Shown here piece by piece: positions 9,317 to 18,328 of a DNA stretch of 64,000 nucleotides. The position numbers and the translations under genes were made by a program. This DNA comes from Streptomyces sp. TG1A-8 (GTDB lineage Bacteria; Actinomycetota; Actinomycetes; Streptomycetales; Streptomycetaceae): contig NZ_JASTLB010000001.1 of assembly GCF_030499535.1 (NCBI RefSeq), positions 3,038,001-3,102,000 of the forward strand, read 5' to 3'. The notes under the pieces were generated by a model that saw only the letters and a list, made by a program, of their open reading frames with translations, was not told where the DNA came from and searched no databases. Within the stretch, counting starts at the first letter, position 1; each line of letters opens with the position of its first letter.

Positions 9317-10600
9317 TCACGCCTTCGGGGCCACCTTGCTCAGGCCGTTGATGATGCGGTCCATCGCGTCGCCGCCCGTCGGGTCGGTGAGGTTGGCCAG
9401 CAGCTTCAGCGTGAACCTCATCAGCAGCGGGTGGGTCAGACCGCGCTGGGCGGCGATCTGCATGACCTTCGGGTTGCCGATGAGCTTCACGAAGGCGCGG
9501 CCGAGGGTGTAGTAGCCGCCGTAGGTGTCCTTCAGCACGCGCGGGTAGCGCTGCAGCGCGGTCTCGCGCTGGGCGGGCGTGGCCCGCGCGTGGGCCTGGA
9601 CGATGACGTCGGCGGCGATCTGGCCGGACTCCATGGCGTAGGCGATGCCCTCGCCGTTGAAGGGGTTCACCAGGCCGCCGGCGTCGCCGACGAGCAGCAG
9701 GCCCCTGGTGTAGTGCGGCTGGCGGTTGAAGGCCATGGGCAGGGCGGCGCCGCGGATCGGGCCGGTCATGTTCTGCGGCGTGTAGCCCCAGTCCTCGGGC
9801 ATGGAGGCGCACCAGGCCTTGAGGATCTCGCGCCAGTCAAGCTCCTTGAAGGCGGCGGAGGTGTTGAGGACGCCGAGGCCGACGTTGGAGGTGCCGTCGC
9901 CCATGCCGAAGATCCAGCCGTAGCCGGGCAGCAGGCGGTCCTGGGGGCCGCGGCGGTCCCACAGCTCCAGCCAGGACTCCAGGTAGTCGTCGTCGTGGCG
10001 CGGCGAGGTGAAGTACGTGCGGACCGCGACGCCCATCGGGCGGTCCTCGCGGCGGTGCAGGCCCATCGCGAGGGAGAGCCGGGTGGAGTTGCCGTCGGCG
10101 GCGACGACGAGCGGCGCGTGGAAGGCGACCTCGCGCTTGTCGTCGCCGAGTTTGGCGGTCACGCCGGTGATGCGGCCGGTGCGGTCGTCGACGACCGGAC
10201 CGGAGACGTTGCAGCGCTCGTACAGGCGCGCACCGGCCTTCTGGGCGTTGCGCGCGAGCTGCTCGTCGAAGTCGTCCCGCTTGCGGACGAGGCCGTAGTC
10301 CGGGAAGGAGGCGAGGTCGGGCCAGTCGAGCTGGAGCCGGACGCCGCCGCCGATGATCCGCAGGCCCTTGTTGCGCAGCCAGCCGGCCTCCTCGGAGATG
10401 TCGATGCCCATGGCCACCAACTGCTTGACCGCGCGCGGGGTCAGGCCGTCGCCGCAGACCTTCTCCCGGGGGAACTCGGTCTTCTCCAGCAGCAGGACGT
10501 CGAGTCCGGCCTTGGCGAGGTGGTACGCGGTGGTGGAGCCTGCTGGCCCAGCGCCCACGACGATCACGTCGGCGGTGTTGTCGGGAAGGGGCTCGGTCAC
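9317..10600 (-). CDS. geranylgeranyl reductase family FAD-dependent oxidoreductase
   Basis: Flavoprotein that saturates isoprenoid double bonds; in actinobacteria relatives (MenJ type) reduce the menaquinone side chain. The 427 residues show an N-terminal Rossmann FAD site (VVGAGPAGSTTAYHLAKAGL, residues about 13-32), the family motif CGDGLTPRAV, and the second FAD motif LLVGDAGGLVNPFNGEGIAYA near residue 300. The GTG start at 10600 has no close overlapping neighbour. Its position among menG and mqnC fits quinone maturation, but the substrate is inferred, not seen. Confidence 0.85.
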   Translation of the reverse strand: MTEPLPDNTADVIVVGAGPAGSTTAYHLAKAGLDVLLLEKTEFPREKVCGDGLTPRAVKQLVAMGIDISEEAGWLRNKGLRIIGGGVRLQLDWPDLASFPDYGLVRKRDDFDEQLARNAQKAGARLYERCNVSGPVVDDRTGRITGVTAKLGDDKREVAFHAPLVVAADGNSTRLSLAMGLHRREDRPMGVAVRTYFTSPRHDDDYLESWLELWDRRGPQDRLLPGYGWIFGMGDGTSNVGLGVLNTSAAFKELDWREILKAWCASMPEDWGYTPQNMTGPIRGAALPMAFNRQPHYTRGLLLVGDAGGLVNPFNGEGIAYAMESGQIAADVIVQAHARATPAQRETALQRYPRVLKDTYGGYYTLGRAFVKLIGNPKVMQIAAQRGLTHPLLMRFTLKLLANLTDPTGGDAMDRIINGLSKVAPKA

Positions 10601-10782
10601 GGCGGGATCTCCCCAGGTTCGGAATCTGCGTGCCGACCGGCACTGGACAGGGGGCAGTCTATTCAGCGGTACCGAACCACCCGGCTGAAGGGCTGCCTCC
10701 GTGAACCGGCTCCTCCCCGCCCACGAGGACGCGCTCGTGCGGCACCGGGTCCTCGGCGACCGCGCGGTCGTGGAGTTCCACG

Positions 10783-10893
10783 GCGGCCGGCCGGACTGCC
10801 GGGCTGCCGGCCGGCCGGGCTGCCGGCCGGCCGGGCGGCCGGACTGCCGGGCTGCCGGCCGGCCGGGCGGCCGGGCTGCCGGGCTGCCGGTCC
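10783..10893. repeat. GC-only tandem repeat, 48-bp period
   Basis: Two copies of a 48-bp unit start at 10789 and 10837, built from shorter GGCCGG(A/G)CTGCCGGGCTGCC-like subunits; degenerate subunits continue to about 10893. It would be read as a Gly/Arg/Pro/Ala/Cys repeat in any frame, so nearby long open frames are not evidence of coding. It interrupts or precedes a decayed gene. Confidence 0.8.
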
Positions 10894-10910
10894 ACGAGCA
10901 GCCGACCGCG

Positions 10911-11263
10911 TACCGGCGCCGGCACGACGCGGAGCGGGTCTTCTGCCCGCGGTCGGTGCTGGACGGGGCCGGGGAGGTCGTCGGGTTCGCCGGCGCGCGG
11001 TTGTGGCCGCATCCCGTGGAGGCCGGTGGGCGAGGTCGGGGCCGGCCGGCGGCTCGGCCGGGCGCGCACCGGGGCCGCCTCCGCGGCGGCGCGGGAGACC
11101 CGCGGGCGGCTGCGGGCGATGGGCGTACCGGGCGTGGTGGCGATGGTGGACGCCCGCAGCGAGCGCTCCATCACCGTCACCCGGAGGCCGGGCATGCGCC
11201 TGGAGCGGACCCTCACGGCACCGGACCCTGAACGGCGGGCCCTGCCATCACCTCGACCCGTGA
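10911..11263 (+). pseudogene. GNAT acetyltransferase remnant
   Basis: The segment reads like the second half of a Rim-type N-acetyltransferase broken across frames. GEVVGFAGARLW in one frame is followed by VGAGRRLGRARTGAASAAARETRGRLRA and VVAMVDARSERSITVTRRPGMRLERT in the next. The order (strand with GFxG, acetyl-CoA loop, helix, then Asn/Ser-rich SxxVxxRxGM strand) fits the family. The P-loop and several conserved positions are lost. At least two shifts are needed, so it is probably dead. Identification by pattern only. Confidence 0.4.
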
Positions 11264-11355
11264 CCCACGGTAGTCGATTGTCACAATGTGCCACATCGCA
11301 CTTCCGGGTGGACCGGGGCGGGGCTACCCTGCCGGTACCGCTGGGGGTGACATCT

Positions 11356-11691
11356 GTGCACACACCACGCAATATGCCCGGACCCCGTGTTCCCCGTCTG
11401 GTCGGCCTGATGGCCGTGGACGCGCGCGAGACGGCCCGGGCGCGGGGCCTGCTCCTCGCCGCGCCGGACCGCCCGGAGTTCCACCGCGCGGTCGTGGACC
11501 ACGTCGTGCGCCAGTACCCGCAGCCCGGCGCCGAGGTGCCGCCGGACTCGACGGTGTACGTGTGGTTCGACTCCGCCGAGGGGGAGGGCGGCGGAGGTGT
11601 GCGCGAGCCGCGTGTCCCCCAGCCGCCCGCCGGCGGGGTCCGCCGCGAACTGGGCGAGGCCGGGGACGCCTTCGCGCTGGCCGACCGGTGA
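11356..11691 (+). CDS. small PASTA-domain protein
   Basis: 111 residues from the GTG at 11356, preceded by a GGGGG stretch 7-8 nt upstream; a GTG at 11347 is also in frame. One PASTA-like unit is visible: VPRLVGLMAVDARETARARGLLL, then VDHVVRQYPQPGAEVPPDSTVYVWF. PASTA domains usually bind muropeptides or beta-lactams on serine/threonine kinases and PBPs. Here the domain stands alone with a Gly/Glu-rich tail (EGEGGGGVREPRVP) and no signal peptide. Similar stand-alone proteins are common in Streptomyces, role unknown. Confidence 0.65.
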   Translation: MHTPRNMPGPRVPRLVGLMAVDARETARARGLLLAAPDRPEFHRAVVDHVVRQYPQPGAEVPPDSTVYVWFDSAEGEGGGGVREPRVPQPPAGGVRRELGEAGDAFALADR

Positions 11692-11706
11692 GGGTCCGCC
11701 GGGGGC

Positions 11707-12402
11707 TCAGCCCTCCTTGAAGCCCCGGTGCAGCGCGACCACTCCGCCGGTGAGGTTGCGCCAGGCCACCTTCGACCAGCCGGCCCTGCCCAGCCGTTCG
11801 GCGAGGCCGCTCTGGTCGGGCCAGGCGCGGATGGACTCGGCGAGGTAGACGTAGGCGTCCGGGTTCGAGGACACCGCGCGCGCGACCGGGGGCAGGGCCC
11901 GCATCAGGTACTCGGTGTAGACGGTCCGGAAGGGCGCCCAGGTCGGGTGCGAGAACTCGCAGATCACCACGCGTCCGCCGGGCCGGGTCACCCGGTGCAT
12001 CTCCCGCAGGGCCGCGTCCGTGTCCTGCACGTTGCGCAGGCCGAAGGAGATCGTGACGGCGTCGAAGGTGTCGTCCCTGAACGGCAGCCGTGTGGCGTCG
12101 CCGGCCGTGAACGGCAGCCAGGCGTGCTTCCCCTTGCCGACCTGGAGCATCCCGAGGGAGAAGTCGCACGGGACGACGTAGGCGCCGGTGCGCGCGAAGG
12201 GCAGCGACGAGGTGGCCGTGCCCGCCGCGAGGTCGAGGATCCTCTGCGCGGGGCGGGCGTCGACCGCCCTGGCCACCTCCTTGCGCCAGCGCCGGTCCTG
12301 GCCGAGCGACAGCACGTCGTTCGTCAGGTCGTACCGTTCCGCCACGTCGTCGAACATCGAGGCGACTTCGTGCGGCTGCTTGTTCAGGAAGGCGCGGGTC
12401 AC
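11707..12402 (-). CDS. menG: demethylmenaquinone methyltransferase
   Basis: SAM-dependent C-methylation of demethylmenaquinone, the last step of menaquinone synthesis. The 231-residue UbiE/MenG-family protein has the N-terminal [25 protein letters not shown] signature, SAM motif I ([12 protein letters not shown]), and post-motif region [15 protein letters not shown]. The start is GTG at 12402. It is a single gene; hairpin copy B separates it from the next minus-strand gene upstream. Confidence 0.95.
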   Translation of the reverse strand: MTRAFLNKQPHEVASMFDDVAERYDLTNDVLSLGQDRRWRKEVARAVDARPAQRILDLAAGTATSSLPFARTGAYVVPCDFSLGMLQVGKGKHAWLPFTAGDATRLPFRDDTFDAVTISFGLRNVQDTDAALREMHRVTRPGGRVVICEFSHPTWAPFRTVYTEYLMRALPPVARAVSSNPDAYVYLAESIRAWPDQSGLAERLGRAGWSKVAWRNLTGGVVALHRGFKEG

Positions 12403-12510
12403 CCGCCCATTGTTGCAGCACGGTCCGCCGGTGGGAGGCGGGGCTTACCGCGTGCCGCGGCCCCTCCGGCCGGCCGTGCCCTGTCGCCGGCCTCCCCGGA
12501 CGGCACGCCC

Positions 12511-12589
12511 GGGGCCTCTCGCCCGGATCCTGCCGGGCCCGCGGACCCCGGCACCGCACCTGATCCGACCCGGTCCGGACGAAGGACCC
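12511..12589. repeat. intergenic hairpin repeat, copy B
   Basis: Plus strand starts GGGGCCTCTCGCCCGGATCC and ends GGTCCGGACGAAGGACCC; the two ends are complementary. The core GCCCGGATCCTGCCGGG matches copies A and C with one or two changes. It abuts the stop codon of the amidohydrolase-like gene (minus) and lies upstream of menG, so a terminator role fits. Its inner segment is longer and more divergent than in A. Confidence 0.6.
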
Positions 12590-13239
12590 TAGCGGCGGCG
12601 GTGGAGCAGGCGGCCGGCGACGACCGTCGCGACGCAGACGGCGGCCCCGCGGCGGACCAGAGCGGCCTCGTCGGGCGCGTCGAACACGGCGAAGGTCGCG
12701 TCCCGGCCGTCGTCCGGCACGATCGGCGCGAGGATCGCCTCGCCGAGGCTGCGGCACCCGCGCAGCGGGTCCAGGTCCGGCGGGCCCGCAGGCGTCCCGC
12801 GCCGCGCCCCCGCCGTCATCCCGGCCCGGCGCACGGCGTCCGCGGCGGCGGGCCGCCGCAGTTCCCCGGCCACCGCGACGGTCCCGTGCGCCAGCATCCG
12901 CTGCACCCCGCGCCGCGCGCTCGCGCCCCACCGCGTGTCGGTCATCCCGAGGGCGGCCAGGGCCTCGCCGGTGAGCGGCGCGTCACCGAGTTCACCGGCC
13001 TCGCGCGGGTCGGGGTGGTAGGTGTGCTCCAGCAGTTCGGGCCCGCACGGGTTGAGCAGGCCGGGCGCGATGAGCCCGGGCCAGCGGCGCACGCGGGCCG
13101 TCGGGTGGGCGGCGGCCACCTCCTGGTACGGGCCGGCGGACGCGATCACCCGGCCCTGGACGAGGATCGCGCCCCCGGGCACCGGCGCCCGCCGCGGATC
13201 GCCGGTGAGGAGCAGGTCGGCGGTGTGGATCGTCAGCAC
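12589..13239 (-). CDS. imidazolonepropionase-like (amidohydrolase N-domain) protein coupled to mqnC
   Basis: 216 residues resembling the beta-sandwich and first barrel strands of metal-dependent amidohydrolases: LLLTGDPRRAPVPGGAILVQGRVIASAGP then WPGLIAPGLLNPCGPELL. The usual HxH metal pair after the first strand is not present (NPCGPE instead), and the protein is far shorter than a full enzyme of about 400 residues. Catalysis is therefore doubtful. The GTG start is 7 nt after the mqnC stop, so both are probably in one operon. A link to menaquinone synthesis is inferred from position only. Confidence 0.75.
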   Translation of the reverse strand: MLTIHTADLLLTGDPRRAPVPGGAILVQGRVIASAGPYQEVAAAHPTARVRRWPGLIAPGLLNPCGPELLEHTYHPDPREAGELGDAPLTGEALAALGMTDTRWGASARRGVQRMLAHGTVAVAGELRRPAAADAVRRAGMTAGARRGTPAGPPDLDPLRGCRSLGEAILAPIVPDDGRDATFAVFDAPDEAALVRRGAAVCVATVVAGRLLHRRR

Positions 13240-13246
13240 GGCGGGG

Positions 13247-14461
13247 TCAGTTGGCGGCGAGCAGCTTCAGCTCGGGGTGGGCCGTGCCGCCGGCGATCGC
13301 CGTGGAGGAGACGTGGGAGACCACGCGGTCGTCGACGGGGTCGTCGGCCGGGTCCTCGTGGACGACGAGGTGCTCGTACGTCGTGGAGCGCTGCGCCGGG
13401 ACGCGGCCGGCGGCCCGGATCAGGGCGATCAGCTCCAGGAGGTTGGAGCGGTGCCTGGCGCCGGCGGAGGAGACCACGTTCTCCTCCAGCATGACGGAGC
13501 CGAGGTCGTCGGCGCCGTAGTGCAGCGAGAGCTGGCCGACCTCCTTGCCCGTGGTCAGCCACGAGCCCTGGATGTGCGGGACGTTGTCCAGGAACAGGCG
13601 GGCGATCGCGATCATCCGCAGGTACTCGAACAGCGTCGCCTGCGTACGGCCCTTCAGGTGGTTGTTCTCCGGCTGGTACGTGTACGGGATGAACGCGCGG
13701 AAACCACCCGTGCGGTCCTGCACGTCCCGGATCATCCGCAGGTGCTCGATGCGCTCGGCGTTCGTCTCCCCCGTGCCCATCAGCATCGTCGTGGTGGACT
13801 CCACCCCCAGGCGGTGGGCGGTCTCCATGATCTCCAGCCACCGCTCGCCGGACTCCTTCAGCGGCGCGATCGCCTTGCGCGGACGCTCCGGCAGCAGCTC
13901 GGCACCCGCCCCCGCGAAGGAGTCCAGACCGGCCGCGTGGATGCGCGCGATCGCCTCCTCCACCGGCACCTTGCTGATCCGGGCCATGTGCTCCACCTCG
14001 CTCGCCCCCAGACTGTGGATGACGAGCTGCGGGAACTCCTTCTTGATCGCCGAGAAGTGCTCCTCGTAGTACTCCACCCCGTAGTCCGGGTGGTGACCGC
14101 CCTGGAACATGATCTGCGTGCCGCCCAGCTCGACCGTCTCCGCGCACCGGCGCAGGATGTCCTCCAGGTCGCGGGTCCAGCCCTTCTCCGTGTCCTTCGG
14201 AGCCGCGTAGAAGGCACAGAACCGGCACGCCGTGACACACACGTTCGTGTAGTTGATGTTCCGCTCGATGATGTACGTCGCGATGTGCTCGCTACCCGCG
14301 TACCTGCGGCGCCGCACGGCGTCCGCCGCGGCGCCCAGCGCGTGCAGCGGGGCGTCGCGGTACAGGACGAGCGCCTCCTCGGGCGTGATGCGTCCGCCCG
14401 CCGCCGCTCGCTCGAGCACGGCTGCGATGTCGGCGGAGGCGAGGCCGGCCTTCTCGGTCAC
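13247..14461 (-). CDS. mqnC: cyclic dehypoxanthinyl futalosine synthase
   Basis: Radical SAM enzyme that cyclises dehypoxanthine futalosine in the futalosine menaquinone pathway. The cluster motif CxxxCxxC is in NVCVTACRFCAFY, about residues 75-85. The HHPDYGVEYYEE and YTYQPENNHLKG regions are typical for MqnC/MqnE. Length 404 is normal. The start is GTG at 14461. It is followed closely by the amidohydrolase-like gene. Confidence 0.95.
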   Translation of the reverse strand: MTEKAGLASADIAAVLERAAAGGRITPEEALVLYRDAPLHALGAAADAVRRRRYAGSEHIATYIIERNINYTNVCVTACRFCAFYAAPKDTEKGWTRDLEDILRRCAETVELGGTQIMFQGGHHPDYGVEYYEEHFSAIKKEFPQLVIHSLGASEVEHMARISKVPVEEAIARIHAAGLDSFAGAGAELLPERPRKAIAPLKESGERWLEIMETAHRLGVESTTTMLMGTGETNAERIEHLRMIRDVQDRTGGFRAFIPYTYQPENNHLKGRTQATLFEYLRMIAIARLFLDNVPHIQGSWLTTGKEVGQLSLHYGADDLGSVMLEENVVSSAGARHRSNLLELIALIRAAGRVPAQRSTTYEHLVVHEDPADDPVDDRVVSHVSSTAIAGGTAHPELKLLAAN

Positions 14462-14549
14462 CGGGCGTCCCTTTCGTCAAGGGTGTGGACGGACCGGACC
14501 AGCCTACGCCAGGCCCCCGCGCCGCCCGGCCCCGGCCGGACCCGGTGCC

Positions 14550-15404
14550 TCAGGCCGTGTACGCCCCGACCAGCAGTCCCGCGAGGGCCCCGGCGATCAG
14601 GAAGGGCCCGAACGGGATCGCCGTCTTGCGGCCCGCCTTCCGGGCGACGACGAGTGCGCCGCCGTAGAGCGCACCGAGGAGGAAACCGGCGAAGGTGCCC
14701 AGCAGGACCGTGCCCCAGCCGTACCAGCCGAGCACGGCTCCCGCCCCGAGCGCCAGCTTGACGTCCCCGAAGCCCATGCCGGCCGGGTTGACGAGGAACA
14801 GCACGAAGTAGCCGCCGCCGAGGGCGAGGGCACCGTACAGGGCGGTGGGCCAGTCACCGGCGTGTCCGGGCAGGGCCGCCGCCGCGCCGAGCAGGGCGAG
14901 CGCGGCGGCGGCGAGGGGCAGCGTCAGCGGGTCCGGCAGCCGCCGCACCCGGAAGTCCACGGCGGCCAGCAGCACCCCGGCGGGCGTGAGCAGCAGCCAG
15001 ACCACCGTCTCGGGCCGGCCCCCGGTGGCGACGGCGAGCGCGGCGCACACGAGGGCGGTGACGGTGGCGAGCAGGACGGCGGAGGGGGCGCGCGGCGGGT
15101 CCCCGGCGGACGGCGCCGGCGCGGGGGCCGGGCCGGGCGCGTCCCGCCTGCCGGCGTGCGGCGGGCCGGGGGTGTCACGCGCGGGGGCGTGCGGTGGTGC
15201 GGCGGGGGTGGTCCGCCGCTCGCACGCCCGGCACGGTGTGCGGCCGAGCCAGCCGCGGAGCGGATGTCCCCGCGGGCAGTGGGCGCGCCAGGGCCGGTCC
15301 GGCGGGACGGCGAAGCGGTACGCGGCCCGGGGGAGCAGCGCGCCGGCCGCCGCGCCCCACAGGACGGCGGCGGCCACCAGGGCCGGCTCCACCGGGCTGC
15401 TCAT
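14550..15404 (-). CDS. A24-family prepilin peptidase
   Basis: Membrane aspartyl peptidase expected to cleave class III signal peptides of Flp-type pilins. From the ATG at 15404 (overlapping the upstream stop as ATGA) it has 284 residues with several membrane helices. The catalytic Asp pair is visible as AAVDFRVRRLPD and the GxGD motif GMGFGDVKLALG. The N-terminal part has HCPRGHPL...CRACE, a short remnant of the Cys-rich loop of full TadV/PilD enzymes, joined by a Pro/Ala-rich linker. It is the obvious candidate to process the pilins at 20857-22093. Confidence 0.85.
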   Translation of the reverse strand: MSSPVEPALVAAAVLWGAAAGALLPRAAYRFAVPPDRPWRAHCPRGHPLRGWLGRTPCRACERRTTPAAPPHAPARDTPGPPHAGRRDAPGPAPAPAPSAGDPPRAPSAVLLATVTALVCAALAVATGGRPETVVWLLLTPAGVLLAAVDFRVRRLPDPLTLPLAAAALALLGAAAALPGHAGDWPTALYGALALGGGYFVLFLVNPAGMGFGDVKLALGAGAVLGWYGWGTVLLGTFAGFLLGALYGGALVVARKAGRKTAIPFGPFLIAGALAGLLVGAYTA

Positions 15405-18328
15405 CCGGCCGCCGCACCCTCGCGCCAGCTCGGCAGCAGCTCGTCCAGCAGGGCCTCGGTGCGCGGGGGCAGACCGCGGGCGCCGCTGCGGGCGAGCAGG
15501 TCGGCGGCGCGGGCGCGCAGGCGGTCGGGGTCGCCGGTGGCGTTGGTGGCGCGCAGCAGCTCGTTCCACAGGCGTTCGTCCGCCGGGGCGGTCCTCAGCG
15601 CCGCTTCGAGCGCCTCGATGGCCTTCTCCGCGCGGTCCTTCTCCAGGTGGAACGCGGACAGCGCGAGCCCGGTGTCCGCGACCAGCAGCGGGAGCCGGGC
15701 GTCGACGATCTCGTGGGTGAGCCAGCCGTAGCGGCCCTCGGGCCGGTCGGCGAGCAGCGGCCCGCGGACCAGCACCAGCGCGTCGGTGAGCAGCCGGCCG
15801 CGCACCGCCCGGCTGTCGACGCCCTTGCCCTGGGTCGCCTCGTGGTAGAGGGAGCGCAGGACGTCCAGGTCGGAGACGACGGACCGGGCGAGGACGAGCC
15901 GGCCGTTGCCGTCGGCACGCAGGCGCGGGGTGCCGTCGGGGTCGGTGCCCAGCCAGGCGCGCAGCCGTTCGACGAGCGCGTCCCGGACGTCCTCCGTGAC
16001 GCCGCGCGGCCACAGCGCGGAGGCCAGCACGCGCGGGTGGACGCCCTCGCGGTGCAGGAGCAGCAGGGCGAGCGCTTCGTGGAGCAGGGCGCTGCGCTCG
16101 CCGTCCGGGGTGTCGAGGCCGATGATCTCGTACGGTCCGACCAGGCGCGCGTACACCGCGGGCCGGCCCTGTTCGCTGATGTCGACGAGGAACGGCGGCG
16201 TGGTGGCCGGGCCGTCCGGGTCGTGGTCGGGGTCGGTCCCCGCGAACAGCTCGACCACGGCCCGCTGCTGGACGGCCGGCAGCAGCTGGGCGTCCAGTTC
16301 CAGTCCGAGGAGCGGGGCGAGCAGCTTGCCCTCGGGGGTGATCCGCAGTTCCCAGGCGGCGCCGGGCAGGTCGCCGCCGTCGGTGCCGACGAGGTAGCCG
16401 ATGCCCAGGCGGCCGGCGTCGGCGGCGAGTTCGGCGAGTTCGGCGGCGGCCCGGGCGGAGGGTTCGGCGGCGAGCAGGACGAGGTGGGGCGCCCAGCGGG
16501 TGTGCCGGGCCGGGCCGGTGCGGCCGGTGAGCACGGAGTCGTGTCCGGCGGCGCCCAGGGCGCCGCGCCGCTGGCGGGTCTCGGCCCGCATGGTCTCGAT
16601 CAGGGCCTCGATGCCGTCGAGGTGGCGCAGCCGGTTGGGCGCGAGCGCGGTGAGGTCCTCGCCGAAGCCGACGAGCGTGATCGTCATGCGGTCGGACCAG
16701 CCGTTGGTGGCGAGTTCGGCGGCGACCGAGGCGAACACCGCGGCCCGGTCGGCCTCGCGTCCGCTCAGGGAGACGATGCCGGGCACCGCCTCCAGGTTGA
16801 GCAGCAGCCGGGAGCCGTCCATGGTGCCGAGGCTGACCAGGCCGGGGTAGGGGGCGGCGGTGTCGACGTCGGCGGAGCGCTCCGCGTCGGCGCGGGCGAG
16901 CACCCAGAACGTCTGGTCCTGGCCGGGCCGCCAGGGCGCGGGCGGCTTCCCGGCCGGCTGGGCGAGCTGGAGGTGCAGGTCGCCGTGGCTGAGCCAGGCG
17001 GCGTAGACGACGGGCAGCGGGCGGGACTCGGCGGCGAGGGCCGCGGCCAGCGCGCGCAGGGAGCGGTCGAGGAGGCGTACGGCCTCGGGGTCGGCGCCGA
17101 CGAGCAGCGCGTCCTGGACGTCCTGGGCGTCACCGGCCGGGGTGGGCGGCTCCACGCCGTGGCGGCCGGCGACGGCGCCGAGCGCGGACTGCCACAGGGC
17201 CTGCCGGCGCCGCCGGCCGAGGGCGGCGAGGAGGCCGGCGGCGAGGAGCGGGGCGCCGACGAGGGCTTCGGGCAGGCCGAGGGCGTGCCCGTCCGCGGGC
17301 CCGGCGTGCGGTCCGTGGCCGTCGGCGGCGGATTCCCGGGCGGACGGGGACACGTGCCCCGTGCCGTCCCCGGCCCGTTCACCGTGTCCCTGGTCCTGGG
17401 CGTGCGCGCCGGTGCGGGCGTAGTCCCGGACCTGCTGCCGCACGTCCGGGGAGAGGGGCGTGCCGGGCATCTCGACGAGTTCGCCGCCGCGGGCGTCGCC
17501 GGGCATCTCCATGATCCAGCCGGGCCGGACGAGGCTCGCCTCGGACAGCCGTGAACCGTCGGGCTGCACCCGGTCCTTGTTCAGCTGGTAGATCTCCCTG
17601 TAGCGGCGGCCGTCGCCGAGGTGGCGCTGGGCTATCTCCCACAGGGAGTCGTGGTGGCGGCCCTCGGGCGGCTGGATCCGGTAGAACTTGGTGCCGCCGT
17701 CCCGGGCGGTGCCGGTGCCCCGGTCGGCCTGCGCGGCCAGGCGGTCGGCCTGCCGGGCGACGGCGTCCGCGGCGCTCCCGGCCGGCCCCTGCCGCTGGGC
17801 GAGCGGGCCGGGGGTCTGCTGGGCCGCGGCGACGGTCCCCTTCCGGCTGCCGTTCGGCTGCGCGTTGTGGCCGAGCTGCGACAGACCCGGGGTGAGGCTC
17901 GCGGCGGTGGCGCCGACCAGCAGCAGCGCGGCCACCAGCTGGCGCGCGAGCAACTGGCTGGGCCCGGCGCCGGGTACGCGGCCGGGCAGGCCCACGCCGG
18001 AGAGGGCGGCCTTGGCCTCCACCAGGACGCAGGCGGTGAACTGGGCCCAGGCGAACCAGACGACGACGGTCAGGACGTGCAGGAAGGTCTCGACCGTGAT
18101 GTCCCGCATCAGCCAGTCCCGCAGCGACCCGCTGCGCGGCAGCGGCCAGCCGACCTGGGTGGCCAGCGCGGCGGGCACGCCGACGACCAGGACGAGCAGG
18201 GCGACGAGCGCGAGGAACGCCTTGACGAAGTCCCCGAACGTCCGCCGTCGCAGGCGCACCGGCTGGGGTGTCCGGTCCCGCGCGCCCGTCGGGCTTCCCG
18301 TCGAGCCTGAAGTGCTGCGTCGCGCCAT
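15401..18328 (-). CDS. LysM/BTAD-domain membrane protein
   Basis: 975 residues. The basic N-terminus is followed by about three membrane helices (VKAFLALVALLVLVVGVPAAL; FLHVLTVVVWFAWAQF; LVAALLLVGATAAS). An extracytoplasmic LysM-like unit follows (YRIQPPEGRHHDSLWEIAQRHLGDGRRYREIYQLN), then another hydrophobic segment near GLPEALVGAPLLAAGLLAAL. A large C-terminal part contains a wHTH/BTAD-like region (EALALLLLHREGVHPRVLASALWP ... DLDVLRSLYHEATQG ... ALRTAPADERLWNELLRA). It overlaps the prepilin peptidase as ATGA. Streptomyces pilus clusters often carry such a gene; its function is not known to me. Confidence 0.8.
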   Translation of the reverse strand: MARRSTSGSTGSPTGARDRTPQPVRLRRRTFGDFVKAFLALVALLVLVVGVPAALATQVGWPLPRSGSLRDWLMRDITVETFLHVLTVVVWFAWAQFTACVLVEAKAALSGVGLPGRVPGAGPSQLLARQLVAALLLVGATAASLTPGLSQLGHNAQPNGSRKGTVAAAQQTPGPLAQRQGPAGSAADAVARQADRLAAQADRGTGTARDGGTKFYRIQPPEGRHHDSLWEIAQRHLGDGRRYREIYQLNKDRVQPDGSRLSEASLVRPGWIMEMPGDARGGELVEMPGTPLSPDVRQQVRDYARTGAHAQDQGHGERAGDGTGHVSPSARESAADGHGPHAGPADGHALGLPEALVGAPLLAAGLLAALGRRRRQALWQSALGAVAGRHGVEPPTPAGDAQDVQDALLVGADPEAVRLLDRSLRALAAALAAESRPLPVVYAAWLSHGDLHLQLAQPAGKPPAPWRPGQDQTFWVLARADAERSADVDTAAPYPGLVSLGTMDGSRLLLNLEAVPGIVSLSGREADRAAVFASVAAELATNGWSDRMTITLVGFGEDLTALAPNRLRHLDGIEALIETMRAETRQRRGALGAAGHDSVLTGRTGPARHTRWAPHLVLLAAEPSARAAAELAELAADAGRLGIGYLVGTDGGDLPGAAWELRITPEGKLLAPLLGLELDAQLLPAVQQRAVVELFAGTDPDHDPDGPATTPPFLVDISEQGRPAVYARLVGPYEIIGLDTPDGERSALLHEALALLLLHREGVHPRVLASALWPRGVTEDVRDALVERLRAWLGTDPDGTPRLRADGNGRLVLARSVVSDLDVLRSLYHEATQGKGVDSRAVRGRLLTDALVLVRGPLLADRPEGRYGWLTHEIVDARLPLLVADTGLALSAFHLEKDRAEKAIEALEAALRTAPADERLWNELLRATNATGDPDRLRARAADLLARSGARGLPPRTEALLDELLPSWREGAAAG

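Noticed and set aside
10783..10893. CRISPR-like array
   Set aside because: The repeats are contiguous without unique spacers and consist only of GGCCGG/CTGCC units, so it is a simple tandem repeat.
9242..11263. 673-codon plus-strand open frame
   Set aside because: It lies antisense to the flavoprotein gene and reads through the GC-only repeat. The translation is Gly/Ala/Arg/Val-biased without family pattern, typical of a shadow in high-GC DNA.
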